DNA of 64,000 nucleotides from an uncultured Burkholderiales bacterium (GTDB lineage Bacteria > Pseudomonadota > Gammaproteobacteria > Burkholderiales > Burkholderiaceae_C): positions 186,001-250,000 of the forward strand of contig CAMFGY010000004.1 of the NCBI GenBank assembly GCA_945952065.1, read 5' to 3'. Shown here piece after piece: positions 38,477 through 45,252 of the stretch; the first letter of the stretch is position 1; each line of letters begins with the position of its first letter. The position numbers and the translations under genes are program-made. The notes below the pieces were generated by a model that worked only from the letters and a program-made list of their open reading frames with translations, searched no databases and was not told where the DNA came from.

Positions 38477-38881
38477 ATGGGCATGTTCAGCAATATCCTC
38501 AGCAAGCTCGGCTTCGGCCCCAAGCCTGCCGCACCGGTCGAAGCGCCGGTGCTTGAAGCAGCAACCGCCAGCGCCACCCCGGCCGAAGTGGCGGCTGCTC
38601 CGGCGCCCATCGCGATCTCGGTCGTTGACGTGGTGTCGCAACTGGAAGGCTTGGCCGCCAAGCATGCCGAAAAGCTCAACTGGAAGGTTTCCATCGTTGA
38701 CCTCATGAAGCTGCTCGATCTGGACAGCAGCTTGGCTTCGCGCAAAGAGCTGGCCACCGAGCTGGGCTGCCCCGCTGAAAAAATGGGCGACTCGGCCCAG
38801 ATGAATATGTGGCTGCACAAGACCGTGCTGCAAAAGCTGGCCGACAACGGCGGCAATGTGCCGGCCGATCTGATTGCCTGA
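38477..38881 (+). CDS. DUF3597 family protein
   Basis: A 134-residue protein. A short N-terminal segment (MGMFSNILSKLGFG) and an alanine/proline-rich linker (about 15-55) precede the conserved domain: DVVSQLEGLAAKHAEKLNW, SIVDLMKLLDLDSSLASRKEL and MNMWLHKTVLQKLADNGG. Function unknown. Start chosen at 38477 after GGGAG; an ATG two codons later is also possible. Confidence 0.9.
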   Translation: MGMFSNILSKLGFGPKPAAPVEAPVLEAATASATPAEVAAAPAPIAISVVDVVSQLEGLAAKHAEKLNWKVSIVDLMKLLDLDSSLASRKELATELGCPAEKMGDSAQMNMWLHKTVLQKLADNGGNVPADLIA

Positions 38882-38889
38882 ATGTTTTC

Positions 38890-38936
38890 AGGCCTTGAAG
38901 CCCGCACTCGTTTGATCAAGCCAGGGCTTCAAGCCT
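38890..38936. terminator. Bidirectional hairpin between convergent genes
   Basis: AGGCCTTGAAGCCC (38890-38903) pairs with GGGCTTCAAGCCT (38924-38936) apart from one bulged C. It lies between the DUF3597 gene and the convergent WYL regulator, overlapping the last codons of the latter, and could end both transcripts. Confidence 0.5.
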
Positions 38937-39924
38937 CCAACTGAGCGACGGCTTCGCGCAGCCGCTTGGCATATGCCGCCCGCAAGTCTGCGGGCGCTTT
39001 CACTTCCACCTGCCCGGCATGGCGCAGCAAGTCCATCAGCAACTCGGTGGCGTCAACAAAGGGCACTTTCAAGCGCCAGCGACCATCCTCCAGCCATTCG
39101 CTTTGCTGTGCCGGGTGCCACTCCTCCTTGGACACCCACTGCGCCGCCTCCGCGCTGAAGACCAAATGGGCCTGCTTGGGGCTGGCGCCGGCAAAGATGC
39201 CATAGCCTTGATCCAGCTCGGCCTCCAATTGCGCGCTGGGCACATGCTTGGCCTTTTCATCCAAAAGCTCGGCGCCTTCCATCGCATCCAGCGCAAAGCG
39301 CCTGAATCCATCGCTTTGATGACACCAAGCATCCAAGTACCAGGTGTTTCGGTAATGCACCAAACGCTGGGGTGACACCACCCGCGGCGCAGCCTGAGCC
39401 GCACGCTTCGCGGCCTCACCACGCCCCCGGCTGCGGTACAGCAAACGCAGGCGCCGGCGTTTCACCACCGCGCTGCCCACCGTCTCGAAATACTCCGACG
39501 CCACCCGCCGCTTGGCCGTGCTGATCAGCTTGATGCGCCGGGTCAATTCCTGCGCCTCGCCCTCGTCCACACCCAACATGCCGGTGAGCTTGTCAAACAT
39601 CGGCGTCAAGTGCCGACTCAAGATGCCTTGGTCGTCCAGACTCGCCAACATTTGGTGCATGGTCAGCAAGGCATGCAGCTCTTTCTCGCTGAACCACACA
39701 CCGGGCAACTCATGCTGGCGTCCGCGCCATTGCTGGCCAAAGCGGTAGCCATTGGCCATGGCGTCGTACTCAATCGGCGCGTCCATGCGTTCGCGCAGGT
39801 ATTGCAAGTCACGCTTCAAGGTGGCGGGCGACACCTCCAAGGCCTCCAGCAGGGTGGCAAAGCTGACGCACTCGCGGGAGCGAATCAGCATCTCGATTTT
39901 GTAGAAGCGCTCAGTCCGGTCCAT
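38929..39924 (-). CDS. WYL-domain transcriptional regulator (YafY-like)
   Basis: A 331-residue regulator. The N-terminal winged helix reads RFYKIEMLIRSRECVSFATL and SPATLKRDLQYLRERM (residues 6-47); the WYL domain lies at about 175-240 (PQRLVHYRNTWYLDAWCHQS), and a C-terminal WCX-like part follows. WYL domains sense nucleic-acid-type ligands, and several control phage defence. It is divergent from the HNH-like gene, with 185 bases between the starts, and may regulate it. Confidence 0.92.
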   Translation of the reverse strand: MDRTERFYKIEMLIRSRECVSFATLLEALEVSPATLKRDLQYLRERMDAPIEYDAMANGYRFGQQWRGRQHELPGVWFSEKELHALLTMHQMLASLDDQGILSRHLTPMFDKLTGMLGVDEGEAQELTRRIKLISTAKRRVASEYFETVGSAVVKRRRLRLLYRSRGRGEAAKRAAQAAPRVVSPQRLVHYRNTWYLDAWCHQSDGFRRFALDAMEGAELLDEKAKHVPSAQLEAELDQGYGIFAGASPKQAHLVFSAEAAQWVSKEEWHPAQQSEWLEDGRWRLKVPFVDATELLMDLLRHAGQVEVKAPADLRAAYAKRLREAVAQLEA

Positions 39925-40109
39925 GCCGAATTTCTTTCTGGATTTTTGTCGCTGAAATTGACTGGCTCACGCAATGAGCCAGCTGCCGCCGAGACTGTGC
40001 CACAAGCTTGAACGAAATCCTTCGCAACAAGCGATTTTCCGCCTCAACCGTCACAACGCAGCGGCAGCAGCAACAACAACAGCAAACGGCCGCAACACCG
40101 GAGCATTCC

Positions 40110-41297
40110 ATGGCACAGATCGCAATCACAGCAACAGCCGCCCATGACACCGCTCAGTGCAAGCGCACTTTGCTCGGACAAATGGCATTCGAAGACTTGG
40201 ATCAGGGCTTCAACACCCTGGACAAGCCGAGCCAAGAAACGCCCAGTTCCCTGCCTGCCAACCAAAGCCTGGGCTTCGCCCTCGGCTGGGACTATGCCCA
40301 CCATGGCCTGACGCCCCCTGCCCTGCACCTGTTCGCGGCTTCACCGCTGCGCCAGGGTTACCAAGCCGGTTGCGCCACATTTGGCCACCGCACTTTGCGT
40401 GCCCATCGCCACACCCAACTCTGGCTGGCCTTGCGCACCCATGCCTGGACGCGCGGCCGCAGTTTCGAAGACGTGCAGCTCACGCCCAACTATCTGCAGC
40501 AAATCGAAGTCAGCCACTGCCCCATCACCCGCCAGCGGCTGGATGATTTCCCCGGCAGCAGCAAGCAACGCAGCATCGACCGGGTGCGCAACGACGCCGG
40601 CTACGCCGCCGGCAATCTGGTCATGATGAGCCGCGCCGCCAATCTCGCCAAAGCTGAACATGGCTGGGCACAAGCGCTGGAGGTGGCGCGCAGCGTCGAA
40701 GCCGGCCCGATCCAGCGCATTGCCAGCCTGGGTCCCGCCGAATGGCAGCGCGTGGCGGTGCTGTGTTCCTTTGTCACCGAGCTGAGCCATGAAGAAGCGG
40801 CTGCCGTACCGCTGCTGGTGCTACCGCCAAATCGGCTGCGCCTGTTCAACCCGATCCAGGCCTTGCAAGCCCTGGTCACCCGGCAACTGGCCACGCCGGG
40901 CTGGAGCGCCCGTCTGGCGCGTCTTGAAGCCCTCTTGCCCAGTGAGGCCGCCAAGGCAGATTTCAATCGCTTCCTGATGGCTTTGGCACCGCGCGTGCTG
41001 GCCGTGCAAGACCTGAGCCAAGAGCCTCAAATCCGCTGGGCTCTGGAGGATGCGTGGCAGCAGCCCTTGCTGCAAAAGCGCTGGCTGCGTTTTGCCCTTC
41101 ATTTGAGCGCAGAACAAACCGAAGCCTTGGTGCAACGAGCCGCCGCCAAACGCTTGATCAGCTGCATGCATGTGCATCAACACACCCAACCCAGCGCCAC
41201 CGAAGGCTGGGCCCTGGAACGCAAAGGTTTTTGTGCGCCTGGCGTACAGATGTCGGCTGGCGAATCAAAAACGAACCCCCTGTTCACGGGGTCATGA
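40110..41297 (+). CDS. HNH-endonuclease-like protein of unknown function
   Basis: A 395-residue protein that I do not recognise as a named family. Residues about 137-181 look like a degenerate HNH nuclease: a CPIT start, then SIDRVRNDAGYAAGNLVMM and ANLAK, the order seen in HNH proteins, but the usual CxxC zinc pairs are missing. The remainder is helical and leucine-rich. The ATG at 40110 follows a GGAG; upstream, in the same frame, lies a CAG/CAA-repeat stretch (about 40060-40090) that would code for polyglutamine, probably untranslated. Divergent from the WYL regulator. Confidence 0.75.
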   Translation: MAQIAITATAAHDTAQCKRTLLGQMAFEDLDQGFNTLDKPSQETPSSLPANQSLGFALGWDYAHHGLTPPALHLFAASPLRQGYQAGCATFGHRTLRAHRHTQLWLALRTHAWTRGRSFEDVQLTPNYLQQIEVSHCPITRQRLDDFPGSSKQRSIDRVRNDAGYAAGNLVMMSRAANLAKAEHGWAQALEVARSVEAGPIQRIASLGPAEWQRVAVLCSFVTELSHEEAAAVPLLVLPPNRLRLFNPIQALQALVTRQLATPGWSARLARLEALLPSEAAKADFNRFLMALAPRVLAVQDLSQEPQIRWALEDAWQQPLLQKRWLRFALHLSAEQTEALVQRAAAKRLISCMHVHQHTQPSATEGWALERKGFCAPGVQMSAGESKTNPLFTGS

Positions 41298-41493
41298 GCC
41301 GAACAGCCATGGGGTTTTCATGGAGCAGTCATCACCCGGGCCCACAGTCCTCCCAACACCACCGGCGCTTGCGAGGGGAGGACTGGCCCGAGTTTGGCAA
41401 AGGGGTGAAAAAGAGCGCAAACGCTTGCGTGCGTCTGCATTCTTCAGTTTTGACTGAACCTAACTTCCTTCTTCCAAACCTCTGGAGTACCTC

Positions 41494-42306
41494 ATGCAAA
41501 AAAAGACTCTGCTCGCACTGGCCTTGGCCGCAGCTGCAATCGCCCCGGCTCATGCGGCTTTGAGCATCACTGACGAAGCCTTCAACTACACCCAAACCTT
41601 TGACAGCCTGGCCAATGCCGGCACTGCGCCCGTCACCTGGGCCAATGACTCGACCATTGAAGGCTGGAGCCTCTTTATCAAGAACGGCACAGCAGCGCCG
41701 AACTATGTCGTGAACAATGGCAGCACTTCTGTTTCATCGTTCCAAAGCTTTGGTTCGACAAACAGCACAGATCGCGCCTTGGGTGCCCAAGTCAACAACA
41801 GCACCTACTTCGGCGCAGCCTCGGGCGACATCGCCGGCTGGATCGCGTTGTCGGTGAAGAACAACGGCTCTGAGCGCACTGGCTTCAACATCAAATATGA
41901 CGGTGAGCAATGGCGTGTCAACGGCAACACAGCCGCTCAGTCCATGGAATTTGAATACGGTTTTGGTGCCACGTTTGCAGCCGTCTCGAACTGGACCAAG
42001 CCCGGTGCTGCGTTCAACTGGACCTCGGTGGTGAACACTTCTTCTCAAGCCGCAGTTGATGGCAACGTCGCGGGCAAGGTGGCCAATCGTGGCGGCGACA
42101 TCACCACGACTTGGGCCGCTGGTGAAACCTTGTGGCTGCGTTGGAACGACAAGAATGACAGCGGCAACGACCACGCTCTTGCCATCGACAATGTGACCTT
42201 GAGCGTTGCCGCCGTGTCCGCCGTCCCCGAACCACAAACCTACGCCATGCTGCTGGCTGGCCTGGGTGCGGTGGGCTTCGTGGCACGTCGCCGCGCTGCC
42301 AAGTAA
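41494..42306 (+). CDS. PEP-CTERM sorting domain protein
   Basis: A 270-residue exported protein. Signal peptide at residues 1-21 (ends AHA). The C terminus has the exosortase signal VPEPQTYAMLLAGLG...RRR: PEP motif, membrane helix and arginine cluster. The middle is rich in Asn, Ser and Thr, with no catalytic motif seen; it resembles extracellular matrix PEP-CTERM proteins. Processing by EpsH-type exosortase encoded elsewhere is inferred. An ordinary GGAG lies upstream. Confidence 0.92.
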   Translation: MQKKTLLALALAAAAIAPAHAALSITDEAFNYTQTFDSLANAGTAPVTWANDSTIEGWSLFIKNGTAAPNYVVNNGSTSVSSFQSFGSTNSTDRALGAQVNNSTYFGAASGDIAGWIALSVKNNGSERTGFNIKYDGEQWRVNGNTAAQSMEFEYGFGATFAAVSNWTKPGAAFNWTSVVNTSSQAAVDGNVAGKVANRGGDITTTWAAGETLWLRWNDKNDSGNDHALAIDNVTLSVAAVSAVPEPQTYAMLLAGLGAVGFVARRRAAK

Positions 42307-42342
42307 TCAGCGATAGAAGTCAAACGGCCTGCCTGGCCCTCA

Positions 42343-42633
42343 TCAACCCGGCAGGCCGACGCTGAAGCGTTGCAATTCGCCGTACTGGTCTTGAAGGGCG
42401 ACGTGGTAGCCCAAAGCACCGAACCAATTGGCCCATTGTTGGGCCAATTTTTTTGTCGGCAGCCAAGGGCCGGTCTTGTCCACATGCACCCGGTTGGCGC
42501 GGCGCTCGTAAAACACGACACGCCACATGCCTGTTGAAATCGCCGGCTGATTGAAGCCGTTGCTATTGATCATTTCGCTCGCCGTCCCACCGGAGGCGAA
42601 ATCTACCAGAGCCGAGCCAACGAAATGGCTCAA
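42343..42633 (-). CDS. Small protein downstream of PIN toxin, unknown
   Basis: Up to 96 residues. It begins at a TTG overlapping the PIN gene stop (TTGA), but an ATG at 42573 is another possible start. The more protein-like part is the last 60 residues (MWRVVFYERRANRVHVDKTG and KKLAQQWANWFGALGYHV). A strong plus-strand terminator hairpin lies inside the frame (42426-42454). Family not recognised; it could be a third component of the toxin-antitoxin-like operon or a non-coding shadow. Confidence 0.45.
   Translation of the reverse strand: MSHFVGSALVDFASGGTASEMINSNGFNQPAISTGMWRVVFYERRANRVHVDKTGPWLPTKKLAQQWANWFGALGYHVALQDQYGELQRFSVGLPG
42426..42454 (+). terminator. Rho-independent terminator after the PEP-CTERM gene
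   Basis: AATTGGCCCA (42426-42435) and TGGGCCAATT (42440-42449) form a perfect ten-pair stem with a four-base loop, followed by five more T. It lies 120 bases after the PEP-CTERM stop and inside the opposite small frame. Confidence 0.75.
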
Positions 42634-43094
42634 GGCCTAGGCAAGCTTGCCAAAAATTCCGCCGAATTCAGCAACTGACACGCACCCAAGCGCGCTTTCA
42701 CAAAGGCGCTGCGCACCTTGCTGCATTCGCTCACCAAACAGTCTGCCCCAGCCGCCTTGGCAAGCTTCAACACGGGCGAATTCAGCACCGGCGGGCGCGA
42801 CGCCGTTGGCGTTTTCACCACTTCGGCGTAGGGCAAAAAATCAGCCAGCAACTCGCGCTGCTGCGCCGCATCCAGCCCAAAGTCTGGATAGGCCAAAGCC
42901 TTGATCAAGACTTGCGCCCCTTCGGCCGCAATCACCGGTCGGCATTGCCCACTCTGCCACGCCTGCCGCAACGTTTGAGCGGAACGTTCGCTGCCCAGCA
43001 AGGCGCGCAAGAGCACCGCCGTGTCCAGCGCCACGCGCGGCGGCTTGGGGCTGACAGCTGCTGGCTTGGTTTTATTCCGCACCGTGGCACTCAT
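42630..43094 (-). CDS. PIN-domain protein, putative toxin
   Basis: A 154-residue PIN-like RNase of the VapC/COG1569 type. The first acidic residue is Asp24 in VALDTAVLLRALLG; LGSERSAQTLRQAWQSG and the later ADCLVSECSKV region follow the PIN pattern, though the last acidic site differs from the usual TxD. It follows the AbrB-type gene with a four-base overlap (43091-43094), the order antitoxin then toxin. Cleavage of RNA is inferred from the family. Confidence 0.72.
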   Translation of the reverse strand: MSATVRNKTKPAAVSPKPPRVALDTAVLLRALLGSERSAQTLRQAWQSGQCRPVIAAEGAQVLIKALAYPDFGLDAAQQRELLADFLPYAEVVKTPTASRPPVLNSPVLKLAKAAGADCLVSECSKVRSAFVKARLGACQLLNSAEFLASLPRP

Positions 43095-43600
43095 GTGGAC
43101 TTCGCCTGCTGCGGGCGACTCGATGCTTTTCTGTTCTCACCGCTTTTCGTCACCGTTTTTTTGCTCGGCGTTTTTTTCGCTGCCAGCGGCGTTTTGGATG
43201 CTGATTTCTTTTCGGTCGTTTTTTCGGCCGTTTTTTCGACGGTTTTGGCTCTCCGTGGTTTTGCTGACGGCTTTGGGGCCGCCGCTTTTTCCGTCACGGT
43301 TTTTTGCCCCGCTGTTTTTTTGGCTGGCGTTTTTTTGAGCGGAGCTTTTTTATCAGCCTCAGCCCAGCTCAAGGCGGACTCAATGGTTTTTTCGTCGATG
43401 GCCAGCTCGGCGAGCTTGGCGCGCAGCGCGTCACCCCGTTGAATTTTGACGGGGGTCAGGATGATTTGCCCGGCCTTGGTTTGCACCTCGAAGTACTGCA
43501 CGGGTCCGAGGGCTTGGGTCACGCTTTTGGGCAGCGTCAATTGGTTCTTGGAAGTCAGCTTGGCCAGCACTTGAGAGAGATTCAGAAAGTAAGGATTCAT
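43091..43600 (-). CDS. AbrB-type antitoxin with histone-H1-like tail
   Basis: A 169-residue protein of two unlike parts. Residues about 10-55 (LAKLTSKNQLTLPKSVTQAL) are a SpoVT-AbrB swapped-hairpin DNA-binding domain, usual for antitoxins. From about residue 82 the chain is a Lys/Ala/Thr/Pro tail with repeated KKTP, KKTA and EKTAEKTTEKK words, like the H1-like proteins of betaproteobacteria. Such tails bind DNA non-specifically. The ATG at 43600 is used; a TTG at 43621 is also open. Length is about twice that of usual AbrB antitoxins. Two T-rich arms over the start form a likely operator. Confidence 0.78.
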   Translation of the reverse strand: MNPYFLNLSQVLAKLTSKNQLTLPKSVTQALGPVQYFEVQTKAGQIILTPVKIQRGDALRAKLAELAIDEKTIESALSWAEADKKAPLKKTPAKKTAGQKTVTEKAAAPKPSAKPRRAKTVEKTAEKTTEKKSASKTPLAAKKTPSKKTVTKSGENRKASSRPQQAKST

Positions 43601-43643
43601 TACTTTAGCGTGACAAGGCAAAGCGCCCTGCGCGAAAGTAATG
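43598..43643. promoter_or_regulatory. Inverted repeat over the antitoxin start
   Basis: CATTACTTT (43598-43606) and AAAGTAATG (43635-43643) are perfect complements; the first contains the antitoxin start codon. Toxin-antitoxin operons are commonly autorepressed, so this is a likely AbrB operator. Confidence 0.5.
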
Positions 43644-43723
43644 CCCTGTGTCGAAAAGCGGGGGTCAGGTCTTGCCTCACACGACTACACCGCGATGTGC
43701 GGCTCATGTGTTCTTTGAGGACG

Positions 43724-43754
43724 AAAAAAAACCGTGAGGCCCAGGGGCTCACGG
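43724..43754 (-). terminator. Rho-independent terminator of the GNAT gene
   Basis: On the minus strand CCGTGAG (43754-43748) pairs with CTCACGG (43738-43732) and is followed by eight T (43731-43724). It ends the minus-strand transcript about 55 bases after the acetyltransferase stop. Confidence 0.78.
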
Positions 43755-43807
43755 CTTCTTTGGCGGCGCTGTGATCAGCCCTGTTCAATGGGCTGAAGCA
43801 AAGAGCA

Positions 43808-44326
43808 TCACACCAGCGAACGGTGCAAGCGCAACTCTTCCAAACGGCTGCCTGCCACTTCGGTGGTCTTGGCGCTGCCCAGCTCGCGCTTGAAGCCCGC
43901 CAATTCAAAGAAGCGCAGGGCGCGCTCGTTGCGCAGATAGGTCCACAAAGTGACCTTGGTGCAACCTTCTTCTTGCAGGCCGTCGCGCGCGGCATCCCAC
44001 AGCGCCAGACCCACGCCTTTGTCCCAATGAATCGGGTTGGCATACATGGCCCAGATCTCACCCGTGCTGGAGGGCGTGCCCTTGTCGCGTGAGCGATCAA
44101 AACCCACAAAGCCCATCACTTCATTGTCGAGATGCGCCACCATCACCTGAGGCTCACAAAACTCAATCGCTTCACGCCAGAAAGCCTGGCGCTTTTGAAC
44201 CGACAGCGCGTCCAGCGCGGAGTCGGGCAACAAACCCTTGTAGGCGTCTTGCCAAGCCGCGACATGAATTTCTGCGATGACTTTGGCATCACGCAGTGTG
44301 GCGGGGCGAACCTGAATACTCGACAT
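43808..44326 (-). CDS. GNAT family N-acetyltransferase
   Basis: A 172-residue acetyltransferase. VRPATLRDAKVIAEIHVAAWQDAYKG begins the fold (given as RPATLRDA and HVAAWQDAYKG), MYANPIHWDKGVGLALWDAA is the acetyl-CoA region and NERALRFFELAGF is motif B. The sequence resembles the common small-molecule GNAT group next to nothing informative. Single-gene transcript with its own terminator. Confidence 0.9.
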   Translation of the reverse strand: MSSIQVRPATLRDAKVIAEIHVAAWQDAYKGLLPDSALDALSVQKRQAFWREAIEFCEPQVMVAHLDNEVMGFVGFDRSRDKGTPSSTGEIWAMYANPIHWDKGVGLALWDAARDGLQEEGCTKVTLWTYLRNERALRFFELAGFKRELGSAKTTEVAGSRLEELRLHRSLV

Positions 44327-44481
44327 ACAAAGAAACTCTATGGGGACACGAACGGAAGGGCGGTATTTTGCGCGTCAAAGCGGCCTGCATCAGCGCTTGA
44401 CAGGGCGATATTTTGCGCACCCGGATCGGGCGCAAGCCGCACCGCAGGAGGCCCAGGCTCTAGGTCCCTGAGCCTTTCATC
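44327..44481. promoter_or_regulatory. Direct repeat upstream of the GNAT gene
   Basis: GGGCGGTATTTTGCGC (44358-44373) and GGGCGATATTTTGCGC (44403-44418) differ at one base and are 45 apart. The space separates two minus-strand genes, so the repeats may bind a regulator of the GNAT gene. No coding sequence seen. Confidence 0.4.
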
Positions 44482-44829
44482 TCAGGCTTGGCGCGGTGTC
44501 GGTGCAGGGTGTTTGATGGCATTCAAGGCGAGCTTGCGTTCCAAAGCGGCTTGAAGATCCACGCTGCAGTGATCGGCAATCTGCAAAAGGTAAAGCATCA
44601 CATCGGCAATTTCCTCGCCCAGATGTTGATGCTTGGCCGGGTTGCCTTTCAGTTGCTGAGATTCTTCCGGCGTCAGCCACTGAAAGATCTCCACCAACTC
44701 TGCCGCCTCCACCACCATGGCCATGGCCAGATTTTTGGGCGTTTGATAAGGCTGCCAGTTGCGCTCGGCAGCGAACTCACGCAGCTGCTTTTGCAGGTTC
44801 TCGATGTCCATGGGGCGCAAGTGTGGCAT
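44482..44829 (-). CDS. MazG-like nucleotide pyrophosphohydrolase
   Basis: A 115-residue all-alpha NTP pyrophosphatase of the MazG/dCTPase group. The metal-binding motif is split into EAAELVEIFQW (residues 41-51) and EEIADVMLYLL (72-82). It hydrolyses a nucleoside triphosphate to the monophosphate and pyrophosphate, cleaning non-standard nucleotides. A second start, six codons in, is possible. It lies directly left of the first DnaA-box element. Confidence 0.92.
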   Translation of the reverse strand: MPHLRPMDIENLQKQLREFAAERNWQPYQTPKNLAMAMVVEAAELVEIFQWLTPEESQQLKGNPAKHQHLGEEIADVMLYLLQIADHCSVDLQAALERKLALNAIKHPAPTPRQA

Positions 44830-44880
44830 GCCTCAAGCGCTTGCGGACCCAAGTGTGCAGTTTCAAAAAAAGTGCTCCGC

Positions 44881-45097
44881 TTTCTTATTCATAGCAATGT
44901 AATTTTTTAAATTGGTAGTCTTAGTAGAGCTCGCACTTTGCTGTGGATAAGTCGATTTTTTCGTTTTGCTTCAATCACTTGAGTCTGAGACAAGCATGTG
45001 GGCGGAACCCGGGTTTGCCAAAGGCTGAACCGATAACAAGTCCGAAGTCTGGCCTGTGCCTGTGGATAAGGCCCTGCTTGTACTTTTTTTATCCACA
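44881..45097. other. DnaA-box element A (AT-rich stretch plus three boxes)
   Basis: A 50-base AT-rich stretch (44881-44930) precedes three perfect DnaA boxes: TGTGGATAA at 44942-44950 and 45061-45069, and TTATCCACA at 45089-45097. The same layout recurs in element B 7 kb away, including the words CGTTTT, CACTTG and GCATGTGGG after the first box. It could be a replication origin or a DnaA-titrating site. No protein gene is supported in 44830-45252. Confidence 0.75.
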
Positions 45098-45180
45098 GCC
45101 TTGTTCCTTGACAGCGCATGACGTCTGTGCAGGCCTTTGGTGTTGAGGCCCTTTGAGGCTCTTTCCGGCTTTTTCCGGCG

Positions 45181-45206
45181 AAAAAAAGGGGAGCCCTTGG
45201 CTCCCC
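45181..45206 (-). terminator. Rho-independent terminator of the PhoD gene
   Basis: GGGGAGCC (45188-45195) and GGCTCCCC (45199-45206) form a stem, followed on the minus strand by seven T. It lies about 45 bases after the phosphatase stop. Confidence 0.85.
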
Positions 45207-45252
45207 TGCTGTTTCAATGGCCTTTGCAGGCCTGAAAACCCGCTGTGCTGCG

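Noticed and set aside
44943-45146. Small frames beginning MDK in elements A and B (also 51908-52096)
   Set aside because: They begin at the GTG inside a DnaA box. The two peptides agree only near the start, where the DNA is conserved, and then diverge; a non-coding element explains this better.
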